From Sphingobium sufflavum (lineage in GTDB: Bacteria > Pseudomonadota > Alphaproteobacteria > Sphingomonadales > Sphingomonadaceae), in the NCBI RefSeq assembly GCF_021403115.1, contig NZ_JAJSSH010000001.1, positions 496,001 through 560,000 of the forward strand: a DNA stretch of 64,000 nt, given 5' to 3'. The translations under genes were made by a program, and so were the position numbers. The notes beneath the pieces were generated by a model, which did no database searches, was not told where the DNA came from, and was given only the letters and a program-made list of their open reading frames with translations. Below are positions 1 to 8,856 of the stretch, one piece after another. Each line of letters begins with the position of its first letter. Within the stretch, counting starts at the first letter, position 1.

Positions 1-115
1 TCAGGTCATGCGCGAAGTCGCCCTTGACCTGCACGATCCGGTCGCCCTCGGTGGCGACGGCGATGCCGCACTGGTTGGTGCAGATGCGGCAATGGGTGCG
101 CGTAATATGGGGCAT
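1..115 (-). CDS. Molybdopterin oxidoreductase, N-terminal fragment
   Basis: Only the first 38 codons are inside the window; the gene continues leftward past base 1. The peptide begins MPHITRTHCRICTNQCGIAV and goes on to GDRIVQVKGD. Three cysteines in a CxxCxxxC arrangement near the N-terminus followed by GxxxxVxGD are the hallmark of the 4Fe-4S domain of bis-MGD (DMSO-reductase-superfamily) oxidoreductases. A GAGGGAGAG stretch just upstream serves as ribosome binding site. The gene is divergent from the TetR gene at 232, so that regulator may control it. Substrate cannot be told from this fragment. Confidence 0.7.
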   Translation of the reverse strand, partial: MPHITRTHCRICTNQCGIAVATEGDRIVQVKGDFAHDL

Positions 116-160
116 CTCTCTCCCTCGGTCGTCGTCTCTTTGCGGGCAGGCTATCATAAG

Positions 161-174
161 TGAGCGGTTGCTCA
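161..174. promoter_or_regulatory. Inverted repeat, probable TetR operator
   Basis: TGAGC-GGTT-GCTCA lies in the intergenic space between the divergent oxidoreductase (start 115) and TetR gene (start 232). Perfect 5-bp arms in an AT-richer stretch, placed between a TetR gene and its divergent neighbour, are what an autoregulatory TetR operator looks like. Inference only. Confidence 0.4.
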
Positions 175-231
175 ATATAAAAGAGCAGTGGCTTACTTGT
201 TCGGGGCGGAATCGCGCGATAGGGATGGCGG

Positions 232-804
232 ATGGCCATTGCAGAGCTGAAACCGGAGGATCGGCGGCGCGATCCTGTCCGCACCCGCGCCCGCATCCTC
301 GCCGCCGCCGTCGAGGTTTTTGGAAGGCTCAGCTACGCGCAGGCCGGTCTGCGCGATATTTCCGCCCGCGCGGGCGTGGCGTCATCGCTGCCCGTCCGAT
401 ATTTCGGGACCAAGGCCGCGCTGTTCGAAGCCGCGCTGGTTGAGACTGTCCGCACCAATTCGGTCTTCACCTGGCAGAAGGCGAATTTCGGCGAGACGAT
501 GATGCGGCTCATCCACGACGACAGCAATGTTCGGATCACCGCCATGCTGATGTCCGCGCTGGCCGACCCTGAATCGCGCGATGTCGCGGTGCGGGTCTGG
601 CAGGAACATATGATCGCTCCGCTCGCACAATGGCTTGGCCCACCGGACGCGGACGGGCGCGCGAATACGCTGTTTGCCCTGATGTCCGGGCTGACCTTTC
701 AGGTCCACGGACTGGCCGCAGGCAATATCTCGCCCGCCTCGGCAAGATGGGCTGCACAGGCGATGCAGGAGATTGTGGACGGAGGCGGGAACAGCGCGGC
801 GTAG
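232..804 (+). CDS. TetR/AcrR family transcriptional regulator
   Basis: 190 residues. Residues 17-65 form the TetR DNA-binding domain: RTRARILAAAVEVFGRL, then a turn leading to the recognition helix, with PVRYFGTKAALFEAAL matching the family's YxHFxxKxxL pattern. The rest is a variable ligand-binding domain of normal size. It is divergent from the molybdopterin oxidoreductase at 1-115, with an inverted repeat between them, so local repression of that gene and of itself is the likely role. The ligand is unknown. Confidence 0.85.
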   Translation: MAIAELKPEDRRRDPVRTRARILAAAVEVFGRLSYAQAGLRDISARAGVASSLPVRYFGTKAALFEAALVETVRTNSVFTWQKANFGETMMRLIHDDSNVRITAMLMSALADPESRDVAVRVWQEHMIAPLAQWLGPPDADGRANTLFALMSGLTFQVHGLAAGNISPASARWAAQAMQEIVDGGGNSAA

Positions 805-948
805 CGGACCGGACACCGGGCTTTCTGCTTCAGGAACCGGGCGGTTGCCCCGGTCCCCGGTCCCCAGGTCCGGGTCGGTCGCTTCCTCCATCCTTACCGT
901 GCAGTCTGGCCGATTGGTGGCGCGATCTGTCCACCTGCCGGCCCTCCG

Positions 949-2028
949 TCAACACCAGCGCGCCCATTCGCCATGGGGGTGGACGACGGCCAGCCGCCGA
1001 TCCCCACGGCTTTGCCAGTCCCACAGGCGCAGCTCAAACTGCCCGGCCGCTTCGCTCAGCTCCATCCGCAGCCAATGGAACGGGGCGTGCGCGGTTGCGG
1101 TGGCGGCATGGGCGTGCATCGTCGCAAGGATGGCGGCCTGCTCGGCCGCCGGAATATATTGCCACACGATGGAATGGAAAACGACCGTGGCTGTACCGTC
1201 CCTGGGGACCGCTCCGGCAACCCACTGCGCCGCCTGACAGGCGTCGACGTCGACGGGCGATGCCTGCGCCAGCGCGATCGCCGCCCGCAGCCGTTCCATG
1301 CGTTCATGCTGCTCCGCCCAGCAGTAGGACAGCAGGCGAACGGCGTCGTCCGGTCGGCGCAGATCGACGGGTCGCCGGTCGCAGGCATAGCGTTCGATGA
1401 CGGTCAGCGCCGCCGCCAGCGACGGCGCATGGCCGTCCCAGCGGCAGGGCAGGACCACGGGACTCAGCGGGTCGCCCCATGTCGCCCCGCCAATATCATA
1501 GCGGAACCGATCCCACAGGCTGTTGAGTCCGGCGCTCGCGCCCAGCTCGAAGCAGCGCAGGGGCAGGCCCGTCTCCTGCCCGATGGTCAGGAAACCGCCC
1601 AGCATACAGGCCGACCGGCGCACTTCATTGGTTTGCGGCTCATGGGTCAGCATCGCTGCGACCGCGTCGGCTGAGGCGGCGAGGGCTGCCTGTGCGGCCG
1701 CCCATGCCCTGTCGGGGTTATGGCCCTTCGACGGATATTGTGCCGCAAGGGCCGGCGCGCGTCCGTCCAGCACCAGATAGTGCAGCGCCGCCAGCAATCG
1801 GAGCGCAACCGCGTCGCGGACCAGATCGGCAACCGCAACCCCGTTCCAGGGCGTCAGCAGCCCGGCCACGATGCCCCCGGCTTCCACATCGGCGACAGCA
1901 TGGCGGAGGATGGCGGCGCTGAAGGGCGCGCCCAGGTCCGCACAGGCCTGTGCCTGCAAATGAATGGCCTTCGCCAGATGTTCGCCCACGCTCGCCTCCT
2001 TGTGATGACGGAGGCACAGATCGGTCAT
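949..2028 (-). CDS. DUF2332 family protein
   Basis: 359 residues from the ATG at 2028 (MTDLCLRHHKEASVGEHL). The N-terminal stretch on maintaining a helical fold (PTLL-like ALRLLAALHYLVLDGRAPALA), a central ELGASAGLNSLWDRF motif and the C-terminal FELRLWDW...AVVHPHGEW signature match the DUF2332 family, whose function is not established; the ELGASAGLN segment recalls a methyltransferase-like glycine loop. A longer reading from the ATG at 2058 is possible but would swallow the inverted repeat at 2048-2064 and overlap the promoter of the divergent citrate synthase, so the shorter start is preferred. No strong ribosome binding site is visible for either start. Confidence 0.75.
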   Translation of the reverse strand: MTDLCLRHHKEASVGEHLAKAIHLQAQACADLGAPFSAAILRHAVADVEAGGIVAGLLTPWNGVAVADLVRDAVALRLLAALHYLVLDGRAPALAAQYPSKGHNPDRAWAAAQAALAASADAVAAMLTHEPQTNEVRRSACMLGGFLTIGQETGLPLRCFELGASAGLNSLWDRFRYDIGGATWGDPLSPVVLPCRWDGHAPSLAAALTVIERYACDRRPVDLRRPDDAVRLLSYCWAEQHERMERLRAAIALAQASPVDVDACQAAQWVAGAVPRDGTATVVFHSIVWQYIPAAEQAAILATMHAHAATATAHAPFHWLRMELSEAAGQFELRLWDWQSRGDRRLAVVHPHGEWARWC

Positions 2029-2047
2029 CGACAGAGGCTCATCAATC

Positions 2048-2064
2048 TTGATAAACATAATCAA
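2048..2064. promoter_or_regulatory. Perfect inverted repeat between divergent genes
   Basis: TTGAT-N7-ATCAA sits in the 37 bp separating the start of the DUF2332 gene (2028) from the start of the HTH-citrate synthase gene (2066). Both promoters must overlap it. Because the citrate synthase carries its own N-terminal DNA-binding domain, it is a candidate to bind here. Inference from position and symmetry. Confidence 0.4.
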
Positions 2065-2065
2065 T

Positions 2066-3229
2066 ATGAAACCGGAAGAATGGATCTCCGCAACAGAGGC
2101 GCGTACCCGCCTCGGCGTGCGGGCGCAGACGCTCTACGCCTATGTCAGCCGGGGCCATGTGCAGGTGCGTGTGCATCCGGACGACAGCCGCCGCAGTCTC
2201 TATCGCGCCCTCGATGTCGATGCTCTCGCCGCACGGCAGGGGCGCAGCCGGAAGCTGGCGGATGTCGCGTCGGCGGCCATTGCTTGGGGGGAACCGGTAC
2301 TGGCCTCAGCCATCACGACGGTACGGGACGGGCGGCTTTACTACCGTGGCCGGGACGCGGCGCGACTGGCGGACGATCATACGCTGGAACAGGTCGCCGG
2401 ACTGTTGCTGGGGGGCGATGACCATGCCCGACCGGATGCACCGCGACCCCCTCCCAGCGACCACGCCGACGTCCGCCACCGCCTTTTCCATGCCTTGGCG
2501 GACCGGGTTGCGACAGCGCCGCCGATGCCCGGTGCGCGTGCGGCCATGGTGGCGGCAGAGGCCGCGCTGCTGCTCGACATCGTGGCCGACGCCGCGTCCG
2601 GCTTGTGCGGGGACGGGCCGATTCATCAGCGTCTGGCGACGGGCTGGGGGCAGGCGGCGACCGGCCCGGCGGCCGACCTCATCCGGCGGATGCTGGTGCT
2701 GGTCGCCGATCATGAGTTGAACGCATCGACCTTTGCCGCCCGCGTGACGGCGGCGACGGGTGCGTCGCTGGCCGCATCGGTGCTGGCGGGCCTTTCGGCG
2801 CTGTCGGGACCGCGCCATGGCGGGCAAAGCGCGGTCGTGCGGCGATTCCTGGCCGAAGCGAAAATGCATGGGACGGAGGAGGCCGCCCGCGGACGCCTGA
2901 TCGAGGATCGTCATCTTCCCGGCTTCGGGCACCCCCTCTATCCTCTGGGCGATATCAGGGCGAGGGCGCTGCTTGACCGGTTTGAGGTGCCCCGGCCTCT
3001 GGCCGAATTGCAGGCCATGGCCAGATTGCTGTGCGACGCCGAGCCCAATATCGACTTCGCCATGATCGCCGCCTGCGATGCGCTGGGCCTGCCCGAAGAC
3101 GCCCCCTTCGCGATCTTTGCCACCGCCCGGTGCGCTGGCTGGATCGCGCATGCGGTGGAGCAGGGCGAGAGCCGCACGCTGATCCGGCCCAGGGCGCGCT
3201 ACGTCGGCCCGGAACCGCTTGCGCCATAA
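2066..3229 (+). CDS. Citrate synthase family protein with N-terminal DNA-binding domain
   Basis: 387 residues from ATG 2066; a TTG at 2048 would add six codons but falls in the operator-like repeat. Residues 1-60 form an excisionase/MerR-like helix-turn-helix (EEWISATEARTRLGVRAQTLYAYVSRG), and the remainder is a citrate/2-methylcitrate synthase fold: GPRHGGQ and the LPGFGHPLYPLGDIRARALL segment carry the usual histidines, and NIDFAMIAACDALG follows near the C-terminus. This HTH-plus-citrate-synthase layout is a known subfamily in proteobacteria. Whether it is enzyme, regulator or both is not settled. No clear Shine-Dalgarno is visible, so the message may be leaderless. Confidence 0.8.
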   Translation: MKPEEWISATEARTRLGVRAQTLYAYVSRGHVQVRVHPDDSRRSLYRALDVDALAARQGRSRKLADVASAAIAWGEPVLASAITTVRDGRLYYRGRDAARLADDHTLEQVAGLLLGGDDHARPDAPRPPPSDHADVRHRLFHALADRVATAPPMPGARAAMVAAEAALLLDIVADAASGLCGDGPIHQRLATGWGQAATGPAADLIRRMLVLVADHELNASTFAARVTAATGASLAASVLAGLSALSGPRHGGQSAVVRRFLAEAKMHGTEEAARGRLIEDRHLPGFGHPLYPLGDIRARALLDRFEVPRPLAELQAMARLLCDAEPNIDFAMIAACDALGLPEDAPFAIFATARCAGWIAHAVEQGESRTLIRPRARYVGPEPLAP

Positions 3230-3623
3230 TCGACCCTCTCTGGTATGAAGAGGCAGTCGAAAGATATGTCGCGGTCAGGCTCCCGTATCGGTCCCGAGCC
3301 TGATCCGATTTTCGCAGGGATCGCAAGCTGCTGATGATTGTCGGTGAAAATGGGGGAGGACCGACGGGTCGAGTGACTGGATCGCACCCGGAAAATCCCG
3401 GCAGGACAGGTTTATCAGCCGCTCCAGAGGCGCGCCCTATAATTTGAGTAACCCGGCCCGGACAGGAAACCCTGAATCTGACATCATGGGTTCGGACGTT
3501 GTGGAGGAAACAGGGCGAAACGGCATCGCCTGCGTATCATCGAAAGCGTGAAAACCCATGAAGATTTCACCGAATTCGTCAGATTTTTCTATTGTTACGA
3601 TAGCTTATCCGGGTTGTGATTTA
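3230..3623. other. Intergenic stretch left of the insertion sequence
   Basis: No convincing gene. Base composition falls toward the right end (AT-rich around 3570-3623), where the insertion sequence landed at a TA dinucleotide. The short reading frames here lack homologous-looking sequence and ribosome binding sites. Confidence 0.5.
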
Positions 3624-4459
3624 GGGTCAGGCCCCATTGATGTGAGAGGCGCGATCTGATTCAGGCTCCGTGAGGAGAGTGATAATGAGCGACCTGTACT
3701 GGCTGACGGACGAGCAGATGGCGCGTCTGCGGCCCTATTTCCCCAAGAGCCACGGCAAGCCCCGCGTTGATGATCGGCGGGTGTTGAGCGGCATCGTTTT
3801 CGTCAATCGCAATGGGCTGCGCTGGCGGGATGCGCCCAAGGACTATGGTCCGCACAAGACGCTGTATAATCGCTGGAAGCGCTGGGGCGAGATCGGCGTC
3901 TTCCTCCACATGATGGAAGGATTGGCGGCCGAGGGTGCCGATCCGAAGACGGTCATGATCGATGCGACCTATTTGAAGGCATACCGCACGGCATCGAGCC
4001 TGCGGGTTAAAAAGGGGATCTCGGGCGCCTGATCGGTCGCACGAAAGGCGGTATGAACACGAAGCTTCACGCCGTCACTGACGCCAATGGCCGGCCGCTC
4101 AGCTTCTTCATGACCGCTGGGCAGGTCAGCGACTACACAGGGGCGGCAGCGCTTTTGGACGACCTGCCAAAGGCGCGCTGGCTGCTGGGCGACCGGGGCT
4201 ATGACGCCGACTGGTTCAGGGACGCCTTGCAGGCGAAGGGTATCGAACCCTGCATCCCGGGCCGAAAATCCCGGCTCCAGCCCGTCAAATACGACAAACG
4301 CCGGTACAGACGCCGCAGTCGCATCGAGATCATGTTCGGACGCCTGAAGGACTGGCGCCGCGTCGCCACACGCTATGATCGATGTCCGACAGCCTTCTTT
4401 TCCCCCATCGCCCCCGCCGCCACCGTCATCTTCTGGCTCTGATCAGTGAGTCCTGACCC
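3624..4459 (+). mobile_element. IS5-family insertion sequence, 836 bp
   Basis: The left end reads GGGTCAGGCCCCATTGATG and the right end, read on the other strand, GGGTCAGGACTCACTGATC, giving imperfect terminal inverted repeats that share GGGTCAGG and a CA-TGAT core. TA flanks both ends (3622-3623 and 4460-4461), consistent with a TA target duplication as in the IS427/IS1031 branch of IS5. The element carries one transposase split into two overlapping frames (3685-4032 and 4053-4442). It looks intact: both ends, both frames and the slippery site are present. It sits 40 bp from tRNA-Val. Confidence 0.9.
3685..4442 (+). CDS. IS5-family transposase, two frames joined by -1 frameshift
   Basis: OrfA (3685-4032, starting MSDLYWLTDEQMARLRPYFP) carries the DUF4096 N-terminal domain, then the first catalytic Asp in VMIDATYLKAYRTASS. 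OrfB (first ATG 4053, stop at 4442) carries LLGDRGYDADWFRDAL with the second Asp and RRSRIEIMFGRLKDWRRVATRYDR with the catalytic Glu, completing a DDE set. The frames overlap at GTT AAA AAG GGG ATC near 4005-4020: a slip of -1 there converts VKKGISGA-stop into VKKGDLGRLIGRTKGGM, giving one continuous transposase. This A5G4 slippery run is the usual control in this IS group. The ATG at 3685 is chosen over the GTG at 3670 because an AGGAGAGTGATA ribosome binding site precedes it. Confidence 0.85.
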
Positions 4460-4500
4460 TAAGCATCACGGTTCCGGGTGTTCGCGGTTCTGACCGGGAA

Positions 4501-4576
4501 TGGTGGGCGATGACGGGCTCGAACCGCCGACATCCTCCGTGTAAAGGAGGCGCTCTACCAACTGAGCTAATCGCCC
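4501..4576 (-). tRNA. tRNA-Val (anticodon UAC)
   Basis: On the minus strand the sequence begins GGGCGATTAGCTCAGTTGG and ends with ATCGCCC followed by ACCA. The acceptor stem GGGCGAT/ATCGCCC pairs fully, the D arm is GCTCAGTTGGTAGAGC, the anticodon stem is CCTCC/GGAGG around loop TTTACAC, giving anticodon TAC, and the T arm contains GGTTCGAACCC. The 3' CCA is encoded (4501-4503). Confidence 0.95.
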
Positions 4577-4734
4577 CCGCAGGGATGTGCGGGCTTTTAA
4601 GGCGTTTTTGGACCCGGTCAAGGCCGGTCTGGGTGGAGCCATGGCGCTACGACGCCGAATCCGTCTCTCTCCAAATATCCTACAAGCCCGCTATTCTATA
4701 ACCCTTCACCCATGCCCGCACGCCGGCCGACCCG

Positions 4735-5754
4735 TCACCCCGTAAAGCGCAGGCCCGCCTGTCGCACCGCGACGAACCAGCCGGTCAGCCGTTCCGCCGC
4801 CTCGTCCGACAGGGAGATGAAGACGCGGCGCGCATCGGCGGGGTCGTTGCGGCGCTGGAATATGCCCCGTTCCGTCAGTTGGGAGATCCAGCGCAGCGCC
4901 GTCGTCGGCGGCACGGCAGCGGCGATGCACAGGCTGGACACCGACACGGCCTTGCCGTCCAGCCGGGCGCCCATCAGGTCCAGCATCATGTCCCACGCCG
5001 GATCGGCGAACAGTTCGCCGGGCAGGAAGCGGTCGCGCATCCGCCGGACCTGGAGCAGGGTGCGAATCTCTGATCGGGTGGCCGTCGTCCCGCCCGCGCT
5101 GCCCTTGCGCGACCGCTCGCCCGCCTTGCCGCCTGCGGCCGGGGGCGCATAGTCCGCCTCCATGTCGCGCAGGCGCGGTCCGCCGTCACCCTGGTCGTCC
5201 CGCGTCAGCCGGTCGATGGTCTGCGCCAGTCGCCGCACCTCGGCGCTCAATTCCTCCAGCCGGGCGGTGTCCGATTCGCGCCCGATGTCGTGCAGCACCG
5301 CCGGGGGCACCCCCTCGCGCGCCAGCATGCACAGCGCCAGCCCGATGTCCGACAGCGCCGGTTCGCACAGCAGCCGCTCGAACGGCAGGTGCAGCATCGC
5401 CGCCACCGTTTCCGCCGCATGCAGGTCGACCAGCATCAACGGCCGCGCATCGGACCAGGCGGGCCAGGCGAGCAGGGTGGTCAGCAGGCCGGTCAGCCGC
5501 GCGTCGTCCCGTTCCAGCCCGCGCAGGTCGACCAGCAGCGCATCGACGCCCACCGTCTGCGCCAGCCGCTGCGCCAGTTCGTCCAGCGCGATGGTGGCGA
5601 TGACGCGAAACCCCGCGCCCGACGCCATGGCCGCGCTCTCCCGCTGGTCCACATGGGGCGCGACGATCAGGAGGCTGGGCCGGCTGTCCGATACCCAGTT
5701 TCCCCCCATGGGGCAGTCCTCGTTTCCAGTCGAAAAATTCGGCCCGACGGCCAT
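4735..5754 (-). CDS. Winged-helix (MarR-like) regulator with N-terminal receiver-like domain
   Basis: 339 residues. The first ~150 residues (LLIVAPHVDQRESAAMA..., ALLVDLRGLERDDARL...) have the alternating strand-helix look of a response-receiver-like fold without an obvious phosphoacceptor set. A short coiled segment (RLEELSAEVRRLAQTIDRLT) links to a C-terminal winged helix, residues ~245-335: VSSLCIAAAVPPTTALRWISQLTERGIFQRRNDPADARRV is a MarR-type recognition helix and wing (DPxDxRR). ATG 5754 has an AGGGG site at good distance; ATG 5709 is a plausible shorter start. This layout is common in sphingomonads; targets are unknown. Confidence 0.7.
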   Translation of the reverse strand: MAVGPNFSTGNEDCPMGGNWVSDSRPSLLIVAPHVDQRESAAMASGAGFRVIATIALDELAQRLAQTVGVDALLVDLRGLERDDARLTGLLTTLLAWPAWSDARPLMLVDLHAAETVAAMLHLPFERLLCEPALSDIGLALCMLAREGVPPAVLHDIGRESDTARLEELSAEVRRLAQTIDRLTRDDQGDGGPRLRDMEADYAPPAAGGKAGERSRKGSAGGTTATRSEIRTLLQVRRMRDRFLPGELFADPAWDMMLDLMGARLDGKAVSVSSLCIAAAVPPTTALRWISQLTERGIFQRRNDPADARRVFISLSDEAAERLTGWFVAVRQAGLRFTG

Positions 5755-6211
5755 ATGTCACCCCTGTACCTACTTTGTTCGGACATACCCAAATCGGATG
5801 TTAATTAAAATGTCTGTTGGTCCATTTCGGACCTAAGCCCACGCGAATTAGGGAGATATTTCATCCAGTTCGGAGGTTTTAGGGCGCGGCTGGGTGCGAT
5901 TTCGGCGTTGCAGCCTGCCTTATCGCCTTGCTCGGCCGGTCCGATTCCCGCGTCGCCCTCACGCAACGACGGCGGAGGCGCAGGCAATGGGCGAGCGACC
6001 ATAGGGTCGATGCGGCATTGGCCTCTCCATCGGGCCTCCCATCCCGCCGACCCTGAACGTCCGGCCCTGAACGCCCAGCCGCGCCTGCCCCGCCATGCGT
6101 AACCGTATGCAAGGTGTCCCGCATCTGTATAGTGCCCGCCGACGACACGCGCATCACGGGCGAATCCGCCGGATCGGACCGGCACCGGGGGCGCGGCAGC
6201 GGGAGAGGGAC
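5755..6211. other. Intergenic region between divergent genes
   Basis: No gene supported. The 5770-5850 part is AT-richer, with TGTTCGGACATAC and TTTCGGACCTA elements that may be regulator sites for the winged-helix gene. The remainder (5880-6200) is GC-rich without a coherent reading frame. Confidence 0.4.
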
Positions 6212-7045
6212 ATGAACCGGATCGGACTGGATTTCATCAGCGTGCTGGGCCTGCCGCCGCTGGACTATATCGCGCTGGCCGCGCGGCTGGGCTACACCGA
6301 CATCGGCATCGCGCCCGGTCCCGTCGTGTCCGTGCCTGACCTGTTTCCCGCCTGGACGCTGCGCGACAATCCCGGCCTGATCCGCGATGTGCGGGCGGCG
6401 GTGGCCGATCATGGTCTGCATATCGCGGTGGGGGAGGGGTTCTTTCTCCTGCCCGGCGGCGATGTCGCGGCCAGCGCGGCTGACCTCGACCTGCTGGCCG
6501 AAGTCGGCGCGCCCCGCTGCACCATCGTCAGTTTCGAGGGGGACCGGGCGCTGGCCTTCGACCGGCTGGCGCAGTTTGCGGAGCTGGCCACGGCGCGCGG
6601 GCTGGGCGCGCAGATCGAATTCGTGCCCGGCCTCGGCATCGGCGACCTGCCCACGGCGCTGGCGGCGGTGGAGCATGTCGGTCGCCCGGATTTCGGGCTG
6701 GTGATCGATGCGATGCACTTGTTCCGCTCCGGCGCGTCCGCCGCCGACGTGGCCGCGCTCGACCCCGCGATCATCGCCCATATCCAGCTGTGCGACGTGC
6801 CCGTGGCGGTCGCGGCAGAGGGCTATGGCTATGAGGCGAGTTTCGAGCGGCTGTGCCCCGGTGCGGGCGAGCTACCCCTGCAATCGCTGGTCGACGCCCT
6901 GCCGCGCGGGCGGACCATCGGGCTGGAGATACCGATGAAGACGCGCACGCTGGCGGGCGACAGCTTCGACGACCAGTTCGCCCCCTGCCTCGCCGCCACC
7001 CGCGCGATGCTGGCGCTGAGCGAGAATGGGGCGACGGCAGGCTAG
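6212..7045 (+). CDS. TIM-barrel sugar phosphate isomerase/epimerase-like protein
   Basis: 277 residues from ATG 6212, preceded by GGGAGAGGGAC. The chain shows the AP-endonuclease-2/xylose-isomerase TIM barrel pattern: an opening MNRIGLDFISVLG strand, LAARLGYTDIGIAP, a barrel strand with glutamate (LGAQIEFVPGLGIGDLPTAL), FGLVIDAMHLFRSG (metal-binding Asp and His), IAHIQLCDVPV and TIGLEIPMKTRTLAG. The E, D/H and D set is what divalent-metal isomerases of this family use. It stands alone between two divergent regulators. Substrate unknown. Confidence 0.75.
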   Translation: MNRIGLDFISVLGLPPLDYIALAARLGYTDIGIAPGPVVSVPDLFPAWTLRDNPGLIRDVRAAVADHGLHIAVGEGFFLLPGGDVAASAADLDLLAEVGAPRCTIVSFEGDRALAFDRLAQFAELATARGLGAQIEFVPGLGIGDLPTALAAVEHVGRPDFGLVIDAMHLFRSGASAADVAALDPAIIAHIQLCDVPVAVAAEGYGYEASFERLCPGAGELPLQSLVDALPRGRTIGLEIPMKTRTLAGDSFDDQFAPCLAATRAMLALSENGATAG

Positions 7046-7519
7046 GGAGAGGTTCCCGCTGTCCCGGATCGGATGGGCGATGATCCCTCAAGGACATGCC
7101 TTCCCCTACGGTGCATCCCACAGGCTCAACCGAGCCGACCCGATCCGGGGCGCGCCGCTGGTCCGGGAGCCTGTCCGCATCCGGCGGGATCGCCCGGTCC
7201 CTGCGCCTGCCCGAAGACGCATGGGGAATGGCGGGCCGGGTGCGCCGGTGCCGCGTGACAGGCTCCAGCCGTCGGTGATCCCACAGGTGGAACCCGGCTC
7301 AAGGCAGGGGGTGACGGGCGGAGGATGGGGTCCAGCCCTCCCGGCGGTATCGCCATTCCGAAGAGGACGTGCGGGCAATGCTGGTTTTCCGTGACCCCTG
7401 AGCCGGGTCATTTGCCTCGCTTCCACCATGTGCAGGCCGTCAGGCTGTATTTCGACACAGGCTGGAGCGTGATGATTGTCCGTGAATCGTCCTTGCGAGC
7501 GTAGCGAGCCGCAGGCGGG
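7046..7519. other. Gene-free stretch of about 470 bp
   Basis: Lies between two converging genes. Several overlapping short frames exist on both strands but none has a ribosome binding site or recognisable motif. Near 7490-7520 is a degenerate hairpin-type repeat (CCTTGCGAGCGTAGCGAG). Confidence 0.4.
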
Positions 7520-8512
7520 TCAATCCGCCGTCATGACCCCCTCGCGCCGGGGCGGTTCCCGCACCGCCTCGCCAGGCTGCCACAGGGACGGACCGTCCGC
7601 CATCCTGTCCGGGCGCTGCGACTTGCGGCGCACCTGACTGGGCGAGAGGCCGAAATAGCGGGTGAAGCGGCGGCTGAACGCGGCTTCCGACCGGTATCCG
7701 GCGCGCGCGCTGACCTCCACGATCTTCAGTTCGCCCGTCTCCAGCAGTTCCGCCGCGAACAGCATCCGCCGTTCGGTAATCACCTCCATCGGCGTGCGCC
7801 CCACCTCCAGCGCGAAACGGGCGGCGAAGTTGGATCGGCTCATCCCCACCTTCTGCGCCAGGCTGGCCACGGACCAGTCGGCCGCCGGGTCCGCCGCGAC
7901 CAGTTGCAGCGAATGGGCGATGGGGTCGCTGGACGCGGACAGGCGGAACAGCAGCGGGCATTGCGGGTGGTTGCGCAGCGCCAGCGCCAGCGTCATCGCG
8001 GCATAGCGGGTCAGCAGCGCCGCCGCCCCGCTGCCGCTGGCAAAGATGTGCAATGTCTCGACCCGCATGGCGGTGGCGCCCTGCGCCGTCGGGCCGGCCG
8101 CCATGTCGATGATCGGCGGCATCGACATGCGGCGCAGCCCGGCGGGCCATGTCACCCGCAACCGGCCGCACAGGATGCGCGCCACGACCGCACCCTGGCC
8201 CAGCCGAAAGACCGGCGGCGTATCGACATTCTGTTCCTCGCGCAGGAAATCCAGCGACTGGGTCGGGCTGTCGGGCCGGGCGCGCAGGGCATGGGCCTCC
8301 CCCGACAGCACCATCTTGATCTCGCCGGGGACGAGTTCCACCGGGCCGCCGCTGATCCCCGCGATTCGCGCCGAACCCTGCATGATGGCGTAGAAGGATA
8401 CGCCGTCGTGCGGCGGGATGCTGAACCCCGCCGACCCGCACAGTTCCACGATGCACCATGTCTGCCCGCGCAGTTCGAGCAGGCTGAGAAACTCCGACAG
8501 CGACCAGTCCAT
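7520..8512 (-). CDS. AraC family regulator with cupin domain
   Basis: 330 residues from ATG 8512, six bases after AGAGGAG; an ATG two codons earlier has no spacing from that site. The N-terminal ~190 residues form a cupin-type sensor domain (SFYAIMQGSARIAGISGG...VELVPGEIKMVLSG), as in the AraC group that carries Cupin_6. The C-terminal ~100 residues are the double helix-turn-helix: WSVASLAQKVGMSRSNFAARF and the second helix followed by GYRSEAAFSRRFTRYFGLSP, the AraC signature. Effector and target are unknown; no divergent partner is adjacent, the nearest genes being a phosphatase upstream in the same direction. Confidence 0.85.
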   Translation of the reverse strand: MDWSLSEFLSLLELRGQTWCIVELCGSAGFSIPPHDGVSFYAIMQGSARIAGISGGPVELVPGEIKMVLSGEAHALRARPDSPTQSLDFLREEQNVDTPPVFRLGQGAVVARILCGRLRVTWPAGLRRMSMPPIIDMAAGPTAQGATAMRVETLHIFASGSGAAALLTRYAAMTLALALRNHPQCPLLFRLSASSDPIAHSLQLVAADPAADWSVASLAQKVGMSRSNFAARFALEVGRTPMEVITERRMLFAAELLETGELKIVEVSARAGYRSEAAFSRRFTRYFGLSPSQVRRKSQRPDRMADGPSLWQPGEAVREPPRREGVMTAD

Positions 8513-8856
8513 GCTCATCTCCTCTGCCCGATTCCCATGGCCGGGGGCGGCCGGTCGGGCTTTGCGCCATCGTGCCGGTCCGCATCCTGTCCCGACCCGG
8601 CGATGCCATTCAGTCCCATGCCTCGCGATCCCGCAACACCGAACGGGATCGTGCCTCGACCCGCCGTCGCCGTGCAACCGGGGATCGACGCTCTGGACGA
8701 ACGGGCATGAAAATGCCGCGCGGCCGGACAATGGGGCAGGCTATCCTGCACATCATGCCGTCTGGCAAGGGTTTTGCGCCGCACCGCGATGACCGGCAGG
8801 CTGGACGCTGGAGCATGTCCGTTCCACCTCCGCCGTCGTCCCGCACCCGGCCTCCC
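8513..8856. other. Intergenic stretch of about 340 bp
   Basis: Separates the AraC gene from the phosphatase gene, both on the minus strand. No gene or strong hairpin seen. Confidence 0.4.

Noticed and set aside
3624..4459. Broken transposase pseudogene
   Set aside because: The two frames overlap at an A5G4 slippery run where a -1 shift restores the family sequence exactly, so this is normal IS5-type expression rather than decay.
3230..4600. Genomic island boundary or prophage at tRNA-Val
   Set aside because: A tRNA and an IS are adjacent, but no integrase, no duplicated tRNA end and no phage genes were seen.
6212..7045. Duplicate of the isomerase at 41881
   Set aside because: Both are xylose-isomerase-like TIM barrels, but motif sequences and lengths differ; similarity is at fold level only.
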